From NCBI GenBank assembly GCA_017948555.1, contig JAFMYY010000003.1:62001-126000 (forward strand): 64,000 nucleotides of DNA, given 5' to 3'. The notes beneath the pieces were generated by a model. The model did not search any database. It was not told the origin of the DNA and saw only the letters and a program-made list of their open reading frames with translations. The position numbers and the translations under genes are program-made. This DNA is from Cesiribacteraceae bacterium YIM B00369 (GTDB lineage: Bacteria > Bacteroidota > Bacteroidia > Cytophagales > Cyclobacteriaceae). Positions 24,988-33,789 of the stretch are shown here, piece after piece (the stretch's first letter is position 1; every line of letters starts with the position of its first letter).

Positions 24988-26383
24988 TTATATAGTTATT
25001 CAAGTCGTTCTGCAAAGATGGAGAAAAGGCAGGAATAAATGATAAGGTTCCGGATGTTAAAGCCGCTGAAAATTCGCCCAGCTCACCGGCTGTAACACCT
25101 TCACCACCGGCAACTCCCAGCCTTATCTTCCGCTTTTTTTCAGGGTTCAGTCCGGTAGCCTTTTTCACCTCATTAATATTAGCCCGCAGCCAGTTTGGGT
25201 TTTTTCCATCATAGCAAATCAGGCAATAGTCTGCCTCTCTGAGATTCTGATAATGCTGAGCTCTTTTTTCCTGCACTTTCCCCGTTTCCTGAAGAAGAAC
25301 CTGAGCCTCCTGCTCCTTAATAATATTAATAATCTCTGCTCTTTTATTCTCATGGAAGTGCTCTGCCCATATTATATAGACTTTCAGGCCTTCCCCCGGC
25401 TCATTTTCTTTTTCGCCTGATTCTGCTTCCCTGGTGGCAGCAAAAATAATCTCCTTCAGCTCCTCCAGTCCGGAGCTTACCACCTCCACATGTTCGAGGT
25501 TTTTCAATTTTTGCTTTAACTCATCGTAAAGCTTTTTCCTTTCCACCTCTTTTTCTGCCTCCGGATTAAACCAGATAAACCTTTTAAGCTCAGGCAAATC
25601 TGCCAGGCTCTGCAACTTTTTGGTATCCAAGGGTAAAAACTCTTCAGGAAAGTGAATAGCCAGATGGCTCTTTTTCAGGTAAAATTTAAGAGGGTCATTC
25701 AGGTGCTTTACCTCAATTGAATGATCATGATCCGGCAGAACCTTTACCCCCCTGGAATTTAATTCGCCGAAAAGATCCGTTCTTTCCCACAACTGCCCCA
25801 CATCGCCTGTTCCCAGGAAAACAACCTGTTCGTTTGGCGGAACAAAATTCCGGTACCCCGGGTGGCGCAGATGCTTCAATAAATTAAAAATTAAATTGGT
25901 AAAAGACTCCCAGTATTTATTGCGGGCAAGCGCTGAATTGTCCCGGTCAAAAAGGGTTTCATAGGAACTTTCACCGGATCTGTCTGCCTGGTAAAAATAA
26001 TGAAAGGCCCCCATTGATATAGTAACAGGTAACTCCCCCACATTTACAGGTCCTTTTAAAACCTTATGAATCTTTGAGTTAAGATGATCGGTATCGAACA
26101 GTACCGCCTTTTCAATTGCTGATATTTCAACGGATATATTAGAGGAAAACAGGAAGGCCGGTGACAGTACATAAATAACTGCATCCAGCGTCTGAAATTC
26201 CTTTTCATCAATCAGGTCAGTTTCTTTTTTCAGCCATACAACCACAGGCTTCGGAAAATAAAATTCCAGCGTTTGCTGAAGGATCTGCACAAAACGGCTC
26301 ACCCAGCCATCCTGCCCGCCGGAGTAAGGCATGTCATCAATTTCAGCGAATTTAACTGCAATATTTATTGTTTCATGAACCAC
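24977..26383 (-). CDS. protein with three TIR-like / flavodoxin-like domains
   Basis: Cytoplasmic protein of 468 residues without signal or membrane helix. The first domain (about 5-170) has the layout of bacterial TIR domains: a first strand INIAVKF, then GGQDGWVSRFVQILQQTLE, a strand VVVWLKK, and DAVIYVLSPAFLFS. The usual long loop before the second DAVI strand is short. The middle domain (about 186-315; VVFLGTGDVGQLWERTDLFGEL, HLAIHFPEE) and the third (about 333-430; LKVYIIWAEHFHENKRAEII, EADYCLICYDG) look like further alternating alpha/beta domains of the same general type. No convincing NADase glutamate is placed. It overlaps the STAND gene by 11 bp, so it is probably its partner or effector. 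The assignment rests on pattern, not on a profile search. Confidence 0.6.
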   Translation of the reverse strand: MVHETINIAVKFAEIDDMPYSGGQDGWVSRFVQILQQTLEFYFPKPVVVWLKKETDLIDEKEFQTLDAVIYVLSPAFLFSSNISVEISAIEKAVLFDTDHLNSKIHKVLKGPVNVGELPVTISMGAFHYFYQADRSGESSYETLFDRDNSALARNKYWESFTNLIFNLLKHLRHPGYRNFVPPNEQVVFLGTGDVGQLWERTDLFGELNSRGVKVLPDHDHSIEVKHLNDPLKFYLKKSHLAIHFPEEFLPLDTKKLQSLADLPELKRFIWFNPEAEKEVERKKLYDELKQKLKNLEHVEVVSSGLEELKEIIFAATREAESGEKENEPGEGLKVYIIWAEHFHENKRAEIINIIKEQEAQVLLQETGKVQEKRAQHYQNLREADYCLICYDGKNPNWLRANINEVKKATGLNPEKKRKIRLGVAGGEGVTAGELGEFSAALTSGTLSFIPAFSPSLQNDLNNYINGR

Positions 26384-26394
26384 CTGCTCATTGT

Positions 26395-29300
26395 TTAGAT
26401 TCTAAAGCCTAACACTAAAATATCATCGGTCTGCTCCTCATCGCCCTGCCACTCCTTTATGGTTTTCCCAAGAATATACTTTTGCTCCATCATAGGCTTG
26501 CCGCTTATCTCAAGCAGAAGCTTTTTAAAGTTACCCGCCATAAATTTAGACTTTCCTGTGCCGCCAAACTGATCCTGGTAGCCGTCGGAAAAAAGGTAAA
26601 ACATTTGTCCCCTGTCCCCTCTGATGTCTCTTTCATGTGTTTTAAAATCCTTCTCCTCACGCAGCTTTTGTCCTCCTATCGGGAACCTGTCGCCTTTGAA
26701 TATTTCCAGTTCACCATTTTCAATTTTAAACAGAGGATTTTTAGCGCCTGCAAAATAAATCTTTTTCTTTTTAATATTTATCGTGCACAGCCCCATATCC
26801 ATACCATCATTCATTCTGGTTTGCTCATATTTTAAGCTGGTAAGGAGGTCGCTGTTAAGCTCTGTCAGGATTTTGCCGGGTTCAGTAATTCCCTTTGCCT
26901 TTACAATGGCATTCAGTAACTGTATACCCACCACACTTATTATAGCTCCGGGTACACCATGGCCTGTGCAGTCCACTGCGGCAATAATAAGCACCTCATC
27001 CCCTTCTTCGTTCATTGCTTTATCAAACCAGAAAAAGTCACCGCTTACCTGGTCGCGGGGCTTAAATAACACAAAGGATTCCGGTAAATCCTCCTTGATC
27101 AGGATCTCGTCGCCCATAAGGGCCGACTGGATTCTTTGGGCATAATTGATACTACTCTGAAGCTTTTCTGTCGTTTGTTCAATGACATCCTTCTGTTGCT
27201 TTATCTGGCTGTTGGTAAGAGACAGTTCATATTTTTGCGCTACAATTTGTTTGTTTTTATCTTCCAGCTCCGCTTTTTGAGCTGAGATAAGCTGGTTCAC
27301 CTGCTTAAGGCTCTCCGCTTTCATCATCTGCTCATGGCTCCTTTTCTGAAGCTTCAGAAGCTCTTTTTCATACCTTTCCCTAGCTTCCCTGCTGTTACTG
27401 TCTTTTACCCGCTTCAGGCCGTTAAAACCTAAATAACCTGCCAGCATAAAACTCAGGGAGGCACCTGTAATGATCCACCAGTTAAACCATCCATCCGTGG
27501 CTACCTCAAGTGTTAAAATAACCTTTTCGCTCTTTACACCCTGCTCATTCCTTGAAATAAGCTCCAGAATATGCCTGCCCGGTTTCAGGCCTGCTATATG
27601 AATTAAATTTTCGTCATCAGAAACCTTCCACTGGTCCGCCCCGGAAGAATACCTGTACATAAGCGCTGCCTTATTTTTAAGGTCATAAACTACAGGAAAA
27701 GCCTTAATAAATAAATGATCTTCCTTCCCCAGATTTATTTTCAGGGAATCCCGCCGGGGCAGCCCTATATTAAGAATAGAATCTGCAGATTTAAGCGACA
27801 CCTTTTCAAGTACAAGCCCCGGCTTCGAAATATCCGGTGCCAGTGCAAATGAATGGTAAAGCAGCACCTGGCCGGCAGATGCCAGCCACCAGGTACCCTC
27901 CTCATTTCCAACACATTCAAATACCGGAAGCTGAATATTATAATCCTCCGCAGTAAACACCTTTGGCTCCAGTAATTTAAGATTCTCATCCTTCAGGTAA
28001 AAACCAATCTGGTAAAGGCGGTCTCCTGTTGATATCCACAGACTTGAGTTTGCAATAAAAAAGCCGGATACTTCTTCCTCTTTGCCAAGCCTGAAATCCA
28101 GTTTTCTGACCCTTCCTTCTACTGAATATTTAAGTTGCTTATCTTTTGAAAGAAAAACAAAGAACTTTTCTTTAAGAAGTGCCGCATGTAGCATTTCAGG
28201 GGTATATGCACCAATTGCCGGATGGCTTCCCCTCATACTGTCCCATATCTTCAAATTCCCTTCCGGATCGGTGTAAATAAGGGAATTACCACTCCGGAAC
28301 AGCGGTTTTTCCACTGAAACAAGAAGGTTGCTCTTATTTAAAATGTGGGTTTTATAGTCATAAGTATAAGTACTTCCATCGCGGGCTACCAGAAGCGACA
28401 AATCCTCAAAGGAAAATAAGTTAAGAAATTCTTCTCTGACCGAACACCGGTAAAACCTTTGAGGGGTGTGGAATAAAATGTTTCCACCTTTGCTTACATG
28501 AAGAGATTTTTCCTCATCAATAATCCGGGAGAGATGCGGCTCAAATGGCAGGTTGAGCTGAGTACTGCTTAAAGTAGTTTCATCTTTAAGCAGGTGATAA
28601 TAACCGTCCTCTGTAAGAATGGCAACTTTATCCGGTCCGGCTTCCTTTATATCCTTTACAACAGTGCCGGGCAAATGCTGCCCGAGCCTGAATACCTGAA
28701 AAGGAGCTGAAAAAGGCTTAAAAACCATTCCGCCTTCTCCATAAAACCAGAGAGAAAAATCATTGCTTTCCATAATCCCTTTCACCTTCCGGAGTCCGAA
28801 ATTATTGTCCCGGCCGAGGTTCTTCCTCCGGCTTCCATCAAAAAGGATGAGGCCATTATTTTCTGTTCCAACCCAGACATTGCCCGTCCGGTCTTCCAGG
28901 ATACAGCTTGGGACCTCATTATCCAGAGACTGGTATTTTTTCAATCCCTTCACCCCCAACTCCCTTGAAAATATTCCTGTGGCGGTTAACACCCACAGTT
29001 TTTCATCGTTCAGGTAACTGTCAATTATGGGTTCCCTTACATTTATCCTTTCCTTAAGACTCCAGGCGGTATTGTATACTCTGATATTCTCTTTTTCAAT
29101 TATGAAATATTCTCCTTTACCAAACAGAAGAGATTGTATGTTTTTTACCCCATCCAACACTTTTGTACTTTCTCCGGCTCCGTTCACCTGTTCTAAAGAT
29201 GTGGGGGTACTTACGAATAAAATGTCCTCTTCAGGACGATAAAAGACTTTCTCAACCAGTCCTTTTTTTAACCTTTCTTTTTGCCGTGTTTTTAAATCAA

Positions 29301-29610
29301 TTGAAAATAATGAATCGCCGGAAAGAATAATAACCTGGTCCGAAGAGGTAAACAGCGCCTCCCTTACGCTGCCTGCCTCAAAGCCTGAAAAAGAAATATC
29401 TTTTTTTATATACCTGCTATTGAAGGAGTATACCCCTTCGTGGTTCACAAATAGAATTTCCTTATTCTTATTTTGCTGAAAAGCCAGCACCTCTTTTAAC
29501 ACTCCTGCCTTATCAGGAAAAAAAGTAAAAGGAAATTCCTGAGCCAGGCCCGGTTGGCTAACGGTCAACACAAACAAAAAGATAATAACAGATCTTAATG
29601 CGTTTTTCAT
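26395..29610 (-). CDS. sensor SpoIIE-type PP2C phosphatase with periplasmic beta-propeller and Y_Y_Y domain
   Basis: Transmembrane serine/threonine phosphatase of 1071 residues. A signal peptide (1-23) precedes a two-component-regulator-type propeller (about 30-590; SCILEDRTGNVWVGTENNGLILFDG), a Y_Y_Y-like beta domain (about 600-700), one membrane helix (about 709-728), a coiled coil (about 735-825) and a SpoIIE catalytic domain with the metal-binding motifs RDQVSGDFFW, DCTGHGVPGA (near residue 880), LFSDGYQDQFGG and QTDDILVLGF. All catalytic Asp positions appear intact. In Pseudomonas the related phosphatase SiaA dephosphorylates SiaC; a SiaC homologue lies at 32337, which makes it the likely substrate. 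It sits 12 bp upstream of the TIR-like gene. Confidence 0.9.
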   Translation of the reverse strand: MKNALRSVIIFLFVLTVSQPGLAQEFPFTFFPDKAGVLKEVLAFQQNKNKEILFVNHEGVYSFNSRYIKKDISFSGFEAGSVREALFTSSDQVIILSGDSLFSIDLKTRQKERLKKGLVEKVFYRPEEDILFVSTPTSLEQVNGAGESTKVLDGVKNIQSLLFGKGEYFIIEKENIRVYNTAWSLKERINVREPIIDSYLNDEKLWVLTATGIFSRELGVKGLKKYQSLDNEVPSCILEDRTGNVWVGTENNGLILFDGSRRKNLGRDNNFGLRKVKGIMESNDFSLWFYGEGGMVFKPFSAPFQVFRLGQHLPGTVVKDIKEAGPDKVAILTEDGYYHLLKDETTLSSTQLNLPFEPHLSRIIDEEKSLHVSKGGNILFHTPQRFYRCSVREEFLNLFSFEDLSLLVARDGSTYTYDYKTHILNKSNLLVSVEKPLFRSGNSLIYTDPEGNLKIWDSMRGSHPAIGAYTPEMLHAALLKEKFFVFLSKDKQLKYSVEGRVRKLDFRLGKEEEVSGFFIANSSLWISTGDRLYQIGFYLKDENLKLLEPKVFTAEDYNIQLPVFECVGNEEGTWWLASAGQVLLYHSFALAPDISKPGLVLEKVSLKSADSILNIGLPRRDSLKINLGKEDHLFIKAFPVVYDLKNKAALMYRYSSGADQWKVSDDENLIHIAGLKPGRHILELISRNEQGVKSEKVILTLEVATDGWFNWWIITGASLSFMLAGYLGFNGLKRVKDSNSREARERYEKELLKLQKRSHEQMMKAESLKQVNQLISAQKAELEDKNKQIVAQKYELSLTNSQIKQQKDVIEQTTEKLQSSINYAQRIQSALMGDEILIKEDLPESFVLFKPRDQVSGDFFWFDKAMNEEGDEVLIIAAVDCTGHGVPGAIISVVGIQLLNAIVKAKGITEPGKILTELNSDLLTSLKYEQTRMNDGMDMGLCTINIKKKKIYFAGAKNPLFKIENGELEIFKGDRFPIGGQKLREEKDFKTHERDIRGDRGQMFYLFSDGYQDQFGGTGKSKFMAGNFKKLLLEISGKPMMEQKYILGKTIKEWQGDEEQTDDILVLGFRI

Positions 29611-29670
29611 AATTCTAATATTTCTTCCGCAGTTTTATTCATGCGCGGGCCAATACCCGGGGGCACCTGA

Positions 29671-32157
29671 TTAAGCTATATGCAATCCTGCTGATTGTTC
29701 TGATTCCGGCCTTTTGATGGTTTTATAGAGGTTTCCAATCTTTAAATATAATTTATTAAAAGTATAATATTCCATAAAGAAAATTTTTATTTCCCCCGCT
29801 GGCTCAAGAGTAAGAGAATCTTCTTCTGCCTCTGCCAGAAATGACATATCAATGATGTCCCCTTTGCAGGCATTTAAAACTTCTTCTCCCCACCTGCACA
29901 GGCGAAACCCTCCCCGGCAAACAATCCAGTAGCCTCCCGTACTGTAAGGATCAAAGTTTATTTTCCTTTTCTCCCCGCTAAAATAAAGGGGAGAGAAAAG
30001 CATTGTTCTTCCTGCAAGGCTTTCACTGCTTTCCTCTTTAAGAAAAGGAAATGACTTCAGATACTGAATTTTAGTAAACAGCAGCTGGCTTTCTTCAGCA
30101 GCCGCGCCCTTTTCTGCAGACTTATTTGCTTCAATTTTATATTTCAGAACTTTCGCCCTTTCCGGTGGCAGTCTTTTCATTTGCAGGAAATAAAAGTCAT
30201 AATTTAAATCATAAAGCACCCCGCATGCCACCTCCTGCATTAATTGATTCTCATTAAATACTTCGGCCTGGATAAGCATGGAAACCTGCTGCCCGGGAAT
30301 AGCAGCCAGTTCCTTCAATGCACATGCCCTCAGCCAATACCCGATCTGCCCGTAATCCATCTTCAGTATCTGCTTTATTGCTTCTTCCCTGCTTGAATAA
30401 TTAAAGAATATTTGTTCATTTAAGTACTCCGGCTGCAGACGGTGCGCTATATTTTCATCTTTGGCTGCTCCAAAAAGTATTTTACATTTATTCCGGAGAA
30501 CCAGAGGAAAAAACAAATCTATAAGGGGAAAAACTGCTAAACCATAGTTTTCAGGTTCCTCATCAGATAAACTGCGCAACAGATTTATTACAGGCATGGC
30601 CACAAAAGCTTCCAGAAGGTCAAAAACAAGATGAATTTTTTCTTTTTCCTCTTCCAGCAAAGCCTGAGCCAGCTGCCCGTCCGGCTCTTTTAAAGCATAC
30701 CTTATTTCTCTTTCAACCGCAATAATTCCTATTAAAGATTCCACAGAATGAAGAATTTGTGTTTTTTGGAGCCCCGACAAAGTGTAACCGTTTTTAAGCA
30801 GGGCCCTGGCAGCTATATACCGGAATCGTTTCTGAGGCTCATTGAGCATTCCAAGCAGAAAATCTTTGGCATCCTCACTCCTGAAGCCGGCCACTAAATC
30901 GAGGCAATGCTCAATAAAAAAACTATTATCTTTATTCCTGTATTTGCCCGAACGTAAAAACGGCAGACTTTTATCGCCAAAACCATAAAGGGCTTCTTTA
31001 GCAGCAAAAGCATACTCATGGTCTTTCAAAAGGTTAACCAGGGCAGGTATAAACCCGGCTTCATCGAAATGCACTGTAGCCAGAACAGCTGCCTTTTTTA
31101 CCTCCGGTCTGTTATCATTCAACAGCTTCTGCACAAGCATAGGGTTTCCCTCCTCAATGCTTAACCTTATAAAAGCTTTTATTGCAGGAATATGATTTAA
31201 TGAATCGTAATCATTGAAGGTATTGTTACCTGCTGAATTCCCGTACAAATTCTGCAAAAAAAGAATTGTATACTCCAGGTCTTTATCATGCGGCAAATAT
31301 TTTAAATATATTTCCTCCAGTTCCTTCCTTTTTTCAAGCAGGGGAATCTGTCTGATTTTCCCATAAAGCAATGGCCGGTGCTTCTCCTCCGTATCCATAA
31401 TATCCTTTAACAGATTGCGGCCTGCCAGATGAAAACGGTCCACCTGTTCCGGCAACTCACAGCTGCTTGCTCCACGCTGCTCTTCATTATGGTAATGGAA
31501 CAGGCTCCGTATTTCCTTCAGCAAAACAGCTTTTACACCTGTTAAAAGAAAAAGTAAAGCTGAACCGCACACAAGGGTCCAAACCATTATCTGAGAGGTA
31601 CCGCTGCCTCCTGACTCATACAGGAAAAAGCTTATCAGGGCAAATACAAGTAAAGCCAGCCACCAAATCAAAGCCGCCACCGGGGCACTTCCTCTTTTAT
31701 CCGCCGCAAGACCTGCATACACTTTTTGCAGAAGATTTATGTTGAGCAGGTTATTTTCAGCCACTACAAAAACCAAGGCAATAAGGCTTCCGGACCGGTA
31801 TAAATTCACTGGCAAATCACTTTCTTCAAAATTGTAAATTACCGGCAGCAGGTGCAAAAGCAGAACTACTCCATAAAGAATAGAAGAGCCGAAATGAATC
31901 CATAAAAAGCTACTGGTCTTCAGGACATACCGCCGGACAGTCTGCCTGAACAAATGCAGCAGAAACAGCACAGCGGCCCCTACTGTAATAAGGAAAAAAA
32001 CAAGAAAAGAGAAAGGCATGGTACCGGACAATAAATGTACCATTTGCCCGAAAAGTACACCAGCAAAACAACCCTGCAAGAGGGTAATGGAGTGTCTTAA
32101 AACCTTATATGCTCCTGCCATATGCTCTCCCGATAATATTTTACCTGTTTTTGGCAA
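29671..32157 (-). CDS. polytopic membrane protein with HEAT repeats and C-terminal cyclic-nucleotide-binding-like domain
   Basis: First gene of the operon, 828 residues. About six membrane helices occupy residues 25-215 (ITLLQGCFAGVLFGQMVHLL, ALIWWLALLVFALISFFLY, IMVWTLVCGSALLFLLTGVK). A helical region with HEAT-like repeats follows (about 270-660; RPEVKKAAVLATVHFDEAGF, FRYIAARALLKNG). The C-terminal 130 residues are beta-rich and resemble a degenerate cNMP-binding beta-roll (YWIVCRGGFRLCRWGEEVL, CKGDIIDMSFLAE), without a recognisable phosphate-binding cassette. The organisation recalls the nucleotide-transporter-like membrane/HEAT/cNMP proteins of Bacteroidota, but no substrate-site motif was identified. 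It lies 60 bp upstream of the phosphatase gene and is divergent from the SiaC-like gene. Function unknown. Confidence 0.65.
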   Translation of the reverse strand: MPKTGKILSGEHMAGAYKVLRHSITLLQGCFAGVLFGQMVHLLSGTMPFSFLVFFLITVGAAVLFLLHLFRQTVRRYVLKTSSFLWIHFGSSILYGVVLLLHLLPVIYNFEESDLPVNLYRSGSLIALVFVVAENNLLNINLLQKVYAGLAADKRGSAPVAALIWWLALLVFALISFFLYESGGSGTSQIMVWTLVCGSALLFLLTGVKAVLLKEIRSLFHYHNEEQRGASSCELPEQVDRFHLAGRNLLKDIMDTEEKHRPLLYGKIRQIPLLEKRKELEEIYLKYLPHDKDLEYTILFLQNLYGNSAGNNTFNDYDSLNHIPAIKAFIRLSIEEGNPMLVQKLLNDNRPEVKKAAVLATVHFDEAGFIPALVNLLKDHEYAFAAKEALYGFGDKSLPFLRSGKYRNKDNSFFIEHCLDLVAGFRSEDAKDFLLGMLNEPQKRFRYIAARALLKNGYTLSGLQKTQILHSVESLIGIIAVEREIRYALKEPDGQLAQALLEEEKEKIHLVFDLLEAFVAMPVINLLRSLSDEEPENYGLAVFPLIDLFFPLVLRNKCKILFGAAKDENIAHRLQPEYLNEQIFFNYSSREEAIKQILKMDYGQIGYWLRACALKELAAIPGQQVSMLIQAEVFNENQLMQEVACGVLYDLNYDFYFLQMKRLPPERAKVLKYKIEANKSAEKGAAAEESQLLFTKIQYLKSFPFLKEESSESLAGRTMLFSPLYFSGEKRKINFDPYSTGGYWIVCRGGFRLCRWGEEVLNACKGDIIDMSFLAEAEEDSLTLEPAGEIKIFFMEYYTFNKLYLKIGNLYKTIKRPESEQSAGLHIA

Positions 32158-32257
32158 TCAGAAATGATTTTTTTCTGAAACTCAATTAATATTAGTTAGA
32201 TTTATCTTTAAAATGTTGTATATATTTTTATACTTTTCATCTTCTCTCTCAGGATCA

Positions 32258-32300
32258 TGTAATATTACAATGTGAATAATATGTTAAATGTAATATTATG
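32258..32300. promoter_or_regulatory. paired palindromic sites between divergent operons
   Basis: TGTAATATTACA (32258-32269) is a perfect 12-bp palindrome. A second copy, TGTAATATTATG (32289-32300), matches it at 10 of 12 positions and starts 31 bp later, about three helical turns. They lie in the 179-bp AT-rich interval between the HEAT gene (minus) and the SiaC-like gene (plus), where they could control both. The region is AT-rich, so chance occurrence is possible. Confidence 0.4.
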
Positions 32301-32336
32301 AAACTAAATTGTAAGTTGTAACTCAACCTTTTAAAT

Positions 32337-32723
32337 ATGAATCAATTGGAAATTCCAGGTAAAGGTGCCAGTCCATATGTAAAATTCGACCCTGAAGGAG
32401 TATTAGAAATCAGAGGGAAGTCTTATGACGAAGATGTGGTTACCCTGTATAATATTCTGATACAAAAGGTTAAGGATTTTGGTGATTCGGGTAAAGATTT
32501 TTTATCCGTGTATATATATCTTAAATATTTTAATACCGCCTCCTCCAAATGCCTTTTTAACCTGATAACTGCATTGAAGGAAATAAATGAAGAAAAGGGT
32601 GTTGAGGTTAAAATGGTATGGAATTTTATTGAGGGCGACGATGCCATGGAGGAAGAACTTGAGGAAATGAGGGAGGATACTGAATTCCATTTTGAAATCG
32701 TTCCTGAAAAGGACTTTTTATAA
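32337..32723 (+). CDS. SiaC-family (DUF1987) regulatory phosphoprotein
   Basis: Small cytoplasmic switch protein of 128 residues that matches DUF1987/SiaC: SPYVKFDPEGVLEIRGKSY near the N-terminus and LKYFNTASSK in the middle. In Pseudomonas aeruginosa SiaC the Thr of the equivalent YFNTSSSK motif is phosphorylated by SiaB and dephosphorylated by SiaA, and controls a diguanylate cyclase. The corresponding residue here is Thr67. The acidic C-terminus (VWNFIEGDDAMEEELEEM) is also typical. It is transcribed divergently from the operon encoding the SpoIIE phosphatase and ends before a strong terminator. No SiaB-type kinase or diguanylate cyclase lies in the window, so the kinase and output are unknown. 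Confidence 0.85.
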   Translation: MNQLEIPGKGASPYVKFDPEGVLEIRGKSYDEDVVTLYNILIQKVKDFGDSGKDFLSVYIYLKYFNTASSKCLFNLITALKEINEEKGVEVKMVWNFIEGDDAMEEELEEMREDTEFHFEIVPEKDFL

Positions 32724-32737
32724 AAGGGTAAAACACA

Positions 32738-32778
32738 AAAAGAGGGCTGCTATCACAACGTAAAAGCAGCCCTCTTTT
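32738..32778. terminator. hairpin terminator after the SiaC-like gene
   Basis: The near-perfect stem AGAGGGCTGCT / AGCAGCCCTCT (arms about 32741-32751 and 32764-32774) is preceded by an A-run and followed by TTTT. It separates the convergent SiaC-like and OmpA genes and can act in both directions. Confidence 0.88.
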
Positions 32779-32808
32779 GCACTTCAGCAACCGGATAAAC
32801 CTGTTTGC

Positions 32809-33711
32809 TTATTCAGGCAGCGAAAATATTTTAAACTCGATCCGGCGGTTAACAGCACGGTTTTTATCTGAATTATTCGGCACTAAAGGCTGGGTTTCTC
32901 CATAACCAATTACAGAAATCAGTTCGTCGCTTATTCCTCCGGAAAGCAGCAATTCCCTTATTTTTTCAGCCCGCTTCATGGAAAGGTCCAGATTATAAGA
33001 ATCCCTGCCAATATCATCTGTATGTCCTTCCACCAGTACAATTTTCCCTGCCTGTGCATATTCCATTGCCTGAATGAAAGAATCCATGTTCACTACGGAA
33101 AATTCATCCTGGTTGGAAATGAACTGAAGAGGAGTCAGCTCTATCTCCGGCTCAATCCGCAATAAAGTATCCCGGCGTTCATCTTCTGTCATTTTTTTCA
33201 ATGCATCGCGGGTTAACTGAGGAACCTTTTTTACAACAGCCGGGGCGACAGTTTTATCAGGTGCTTCAGGCTCTTTTTTTGCCACAGGTGGAGGCGGTTG
33301 CTCCGGTGGAGAAGGTGCATTAACCGGTGGTTTGCTTTGTGGGGTTCCTTTTGGAGCCGGCTCCGGCTTTGGGGTGCTGGTAGTACTTGTGCGGGAGGGC
33401 TGTACCGTTTTTCGTGACTGGCTTGTTTGCTCCGCCACAGGACTGTTGCCGCTGTTGCCTGATGGCTTTACAGTACGGCCGGCAAACATTTTTTTAAGAG
33501 GGCCTGTCCTGCTCTTTCTGTAAGCTCTCTTTTTATTGTAAGCATCCATATCCCCGCAATGATACCGCTTCTGGAGAATGGCTTTTCTCCGGTACTGTGT
33601 ATTACTGGTTTTAAATATACGGTCAAAAAAAGACTGTGCTGCAAGCTCCCCCGGAACAGCAACCAGTAATAAAAAGACTAAAATATAAAAACCACCAATC
33701 AACTTAACCAT
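32809..33711 (-). CDS. OmpA-family peptidoglycan-associated protein
   Basis: Exported cell-envelope protein of 300 residues. A signal peptide (1-25) is followed by a basic region (QYRRKAILQKRYHCGDMDAY), a Pro/Lys/Thr-rich low-complexity linker (about 75-165) and an OmpA C-terminal domain (about 190-300). The domain shows EGHTDDIGRDSYNLDLSMKR and NRAVNRRIEFKI, including the Asp and Arg that bind diaminopimelate. The linker suggests that it spans between membrane and cell wall. It follows the terminator at 32741 and shares orientation with the TerB-like gene 78 bp upstream, which may head the same transcript. Confidence 0.9.
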   Translation of the reverse strand: MVKLIGGFYILVFLLLVAVPGELAAQSFFDRIFKTSNTQYRRKAILQKRYHCGDMDAYNKKRAYRKSRTGPLKKMFAGRTVKPSGNSGNSPVAEQTSQSRKTVQPSRTSTTSTPKPEPAPKGTPQSKPPVNAPSPPEQPPPPVAKKEPEAPDKTVAPAVVKKVPQLTRDALKKMTEDERRDTLLRIEPEIELTPLQFISNQDEFSVVNMDSFIQAMEYAQAGKIVLVEGHTDDIGRDSYNLDLSMKRAEKIRELLLSGGISDELISVIGYGETQPLVPNNSDKNRAVNRRIEFKIFSLPE

Positions 33712-33789
33712 AGCAACACCCCTTACAAAAACAATTTATTATTTAAGTTAATACTCAATACCTACGGCCTGTATCATTTTGCCATTTAC

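Noticed and set aside
21874-26383. Confident anti-phage defence assignment for the STAND/TIR-like pair
   Set aside because: The pair is embedded in an operon with envelope and phosphatase genes and lacks a recognisable TIR active site or nuclease; defence remains one possibility only.
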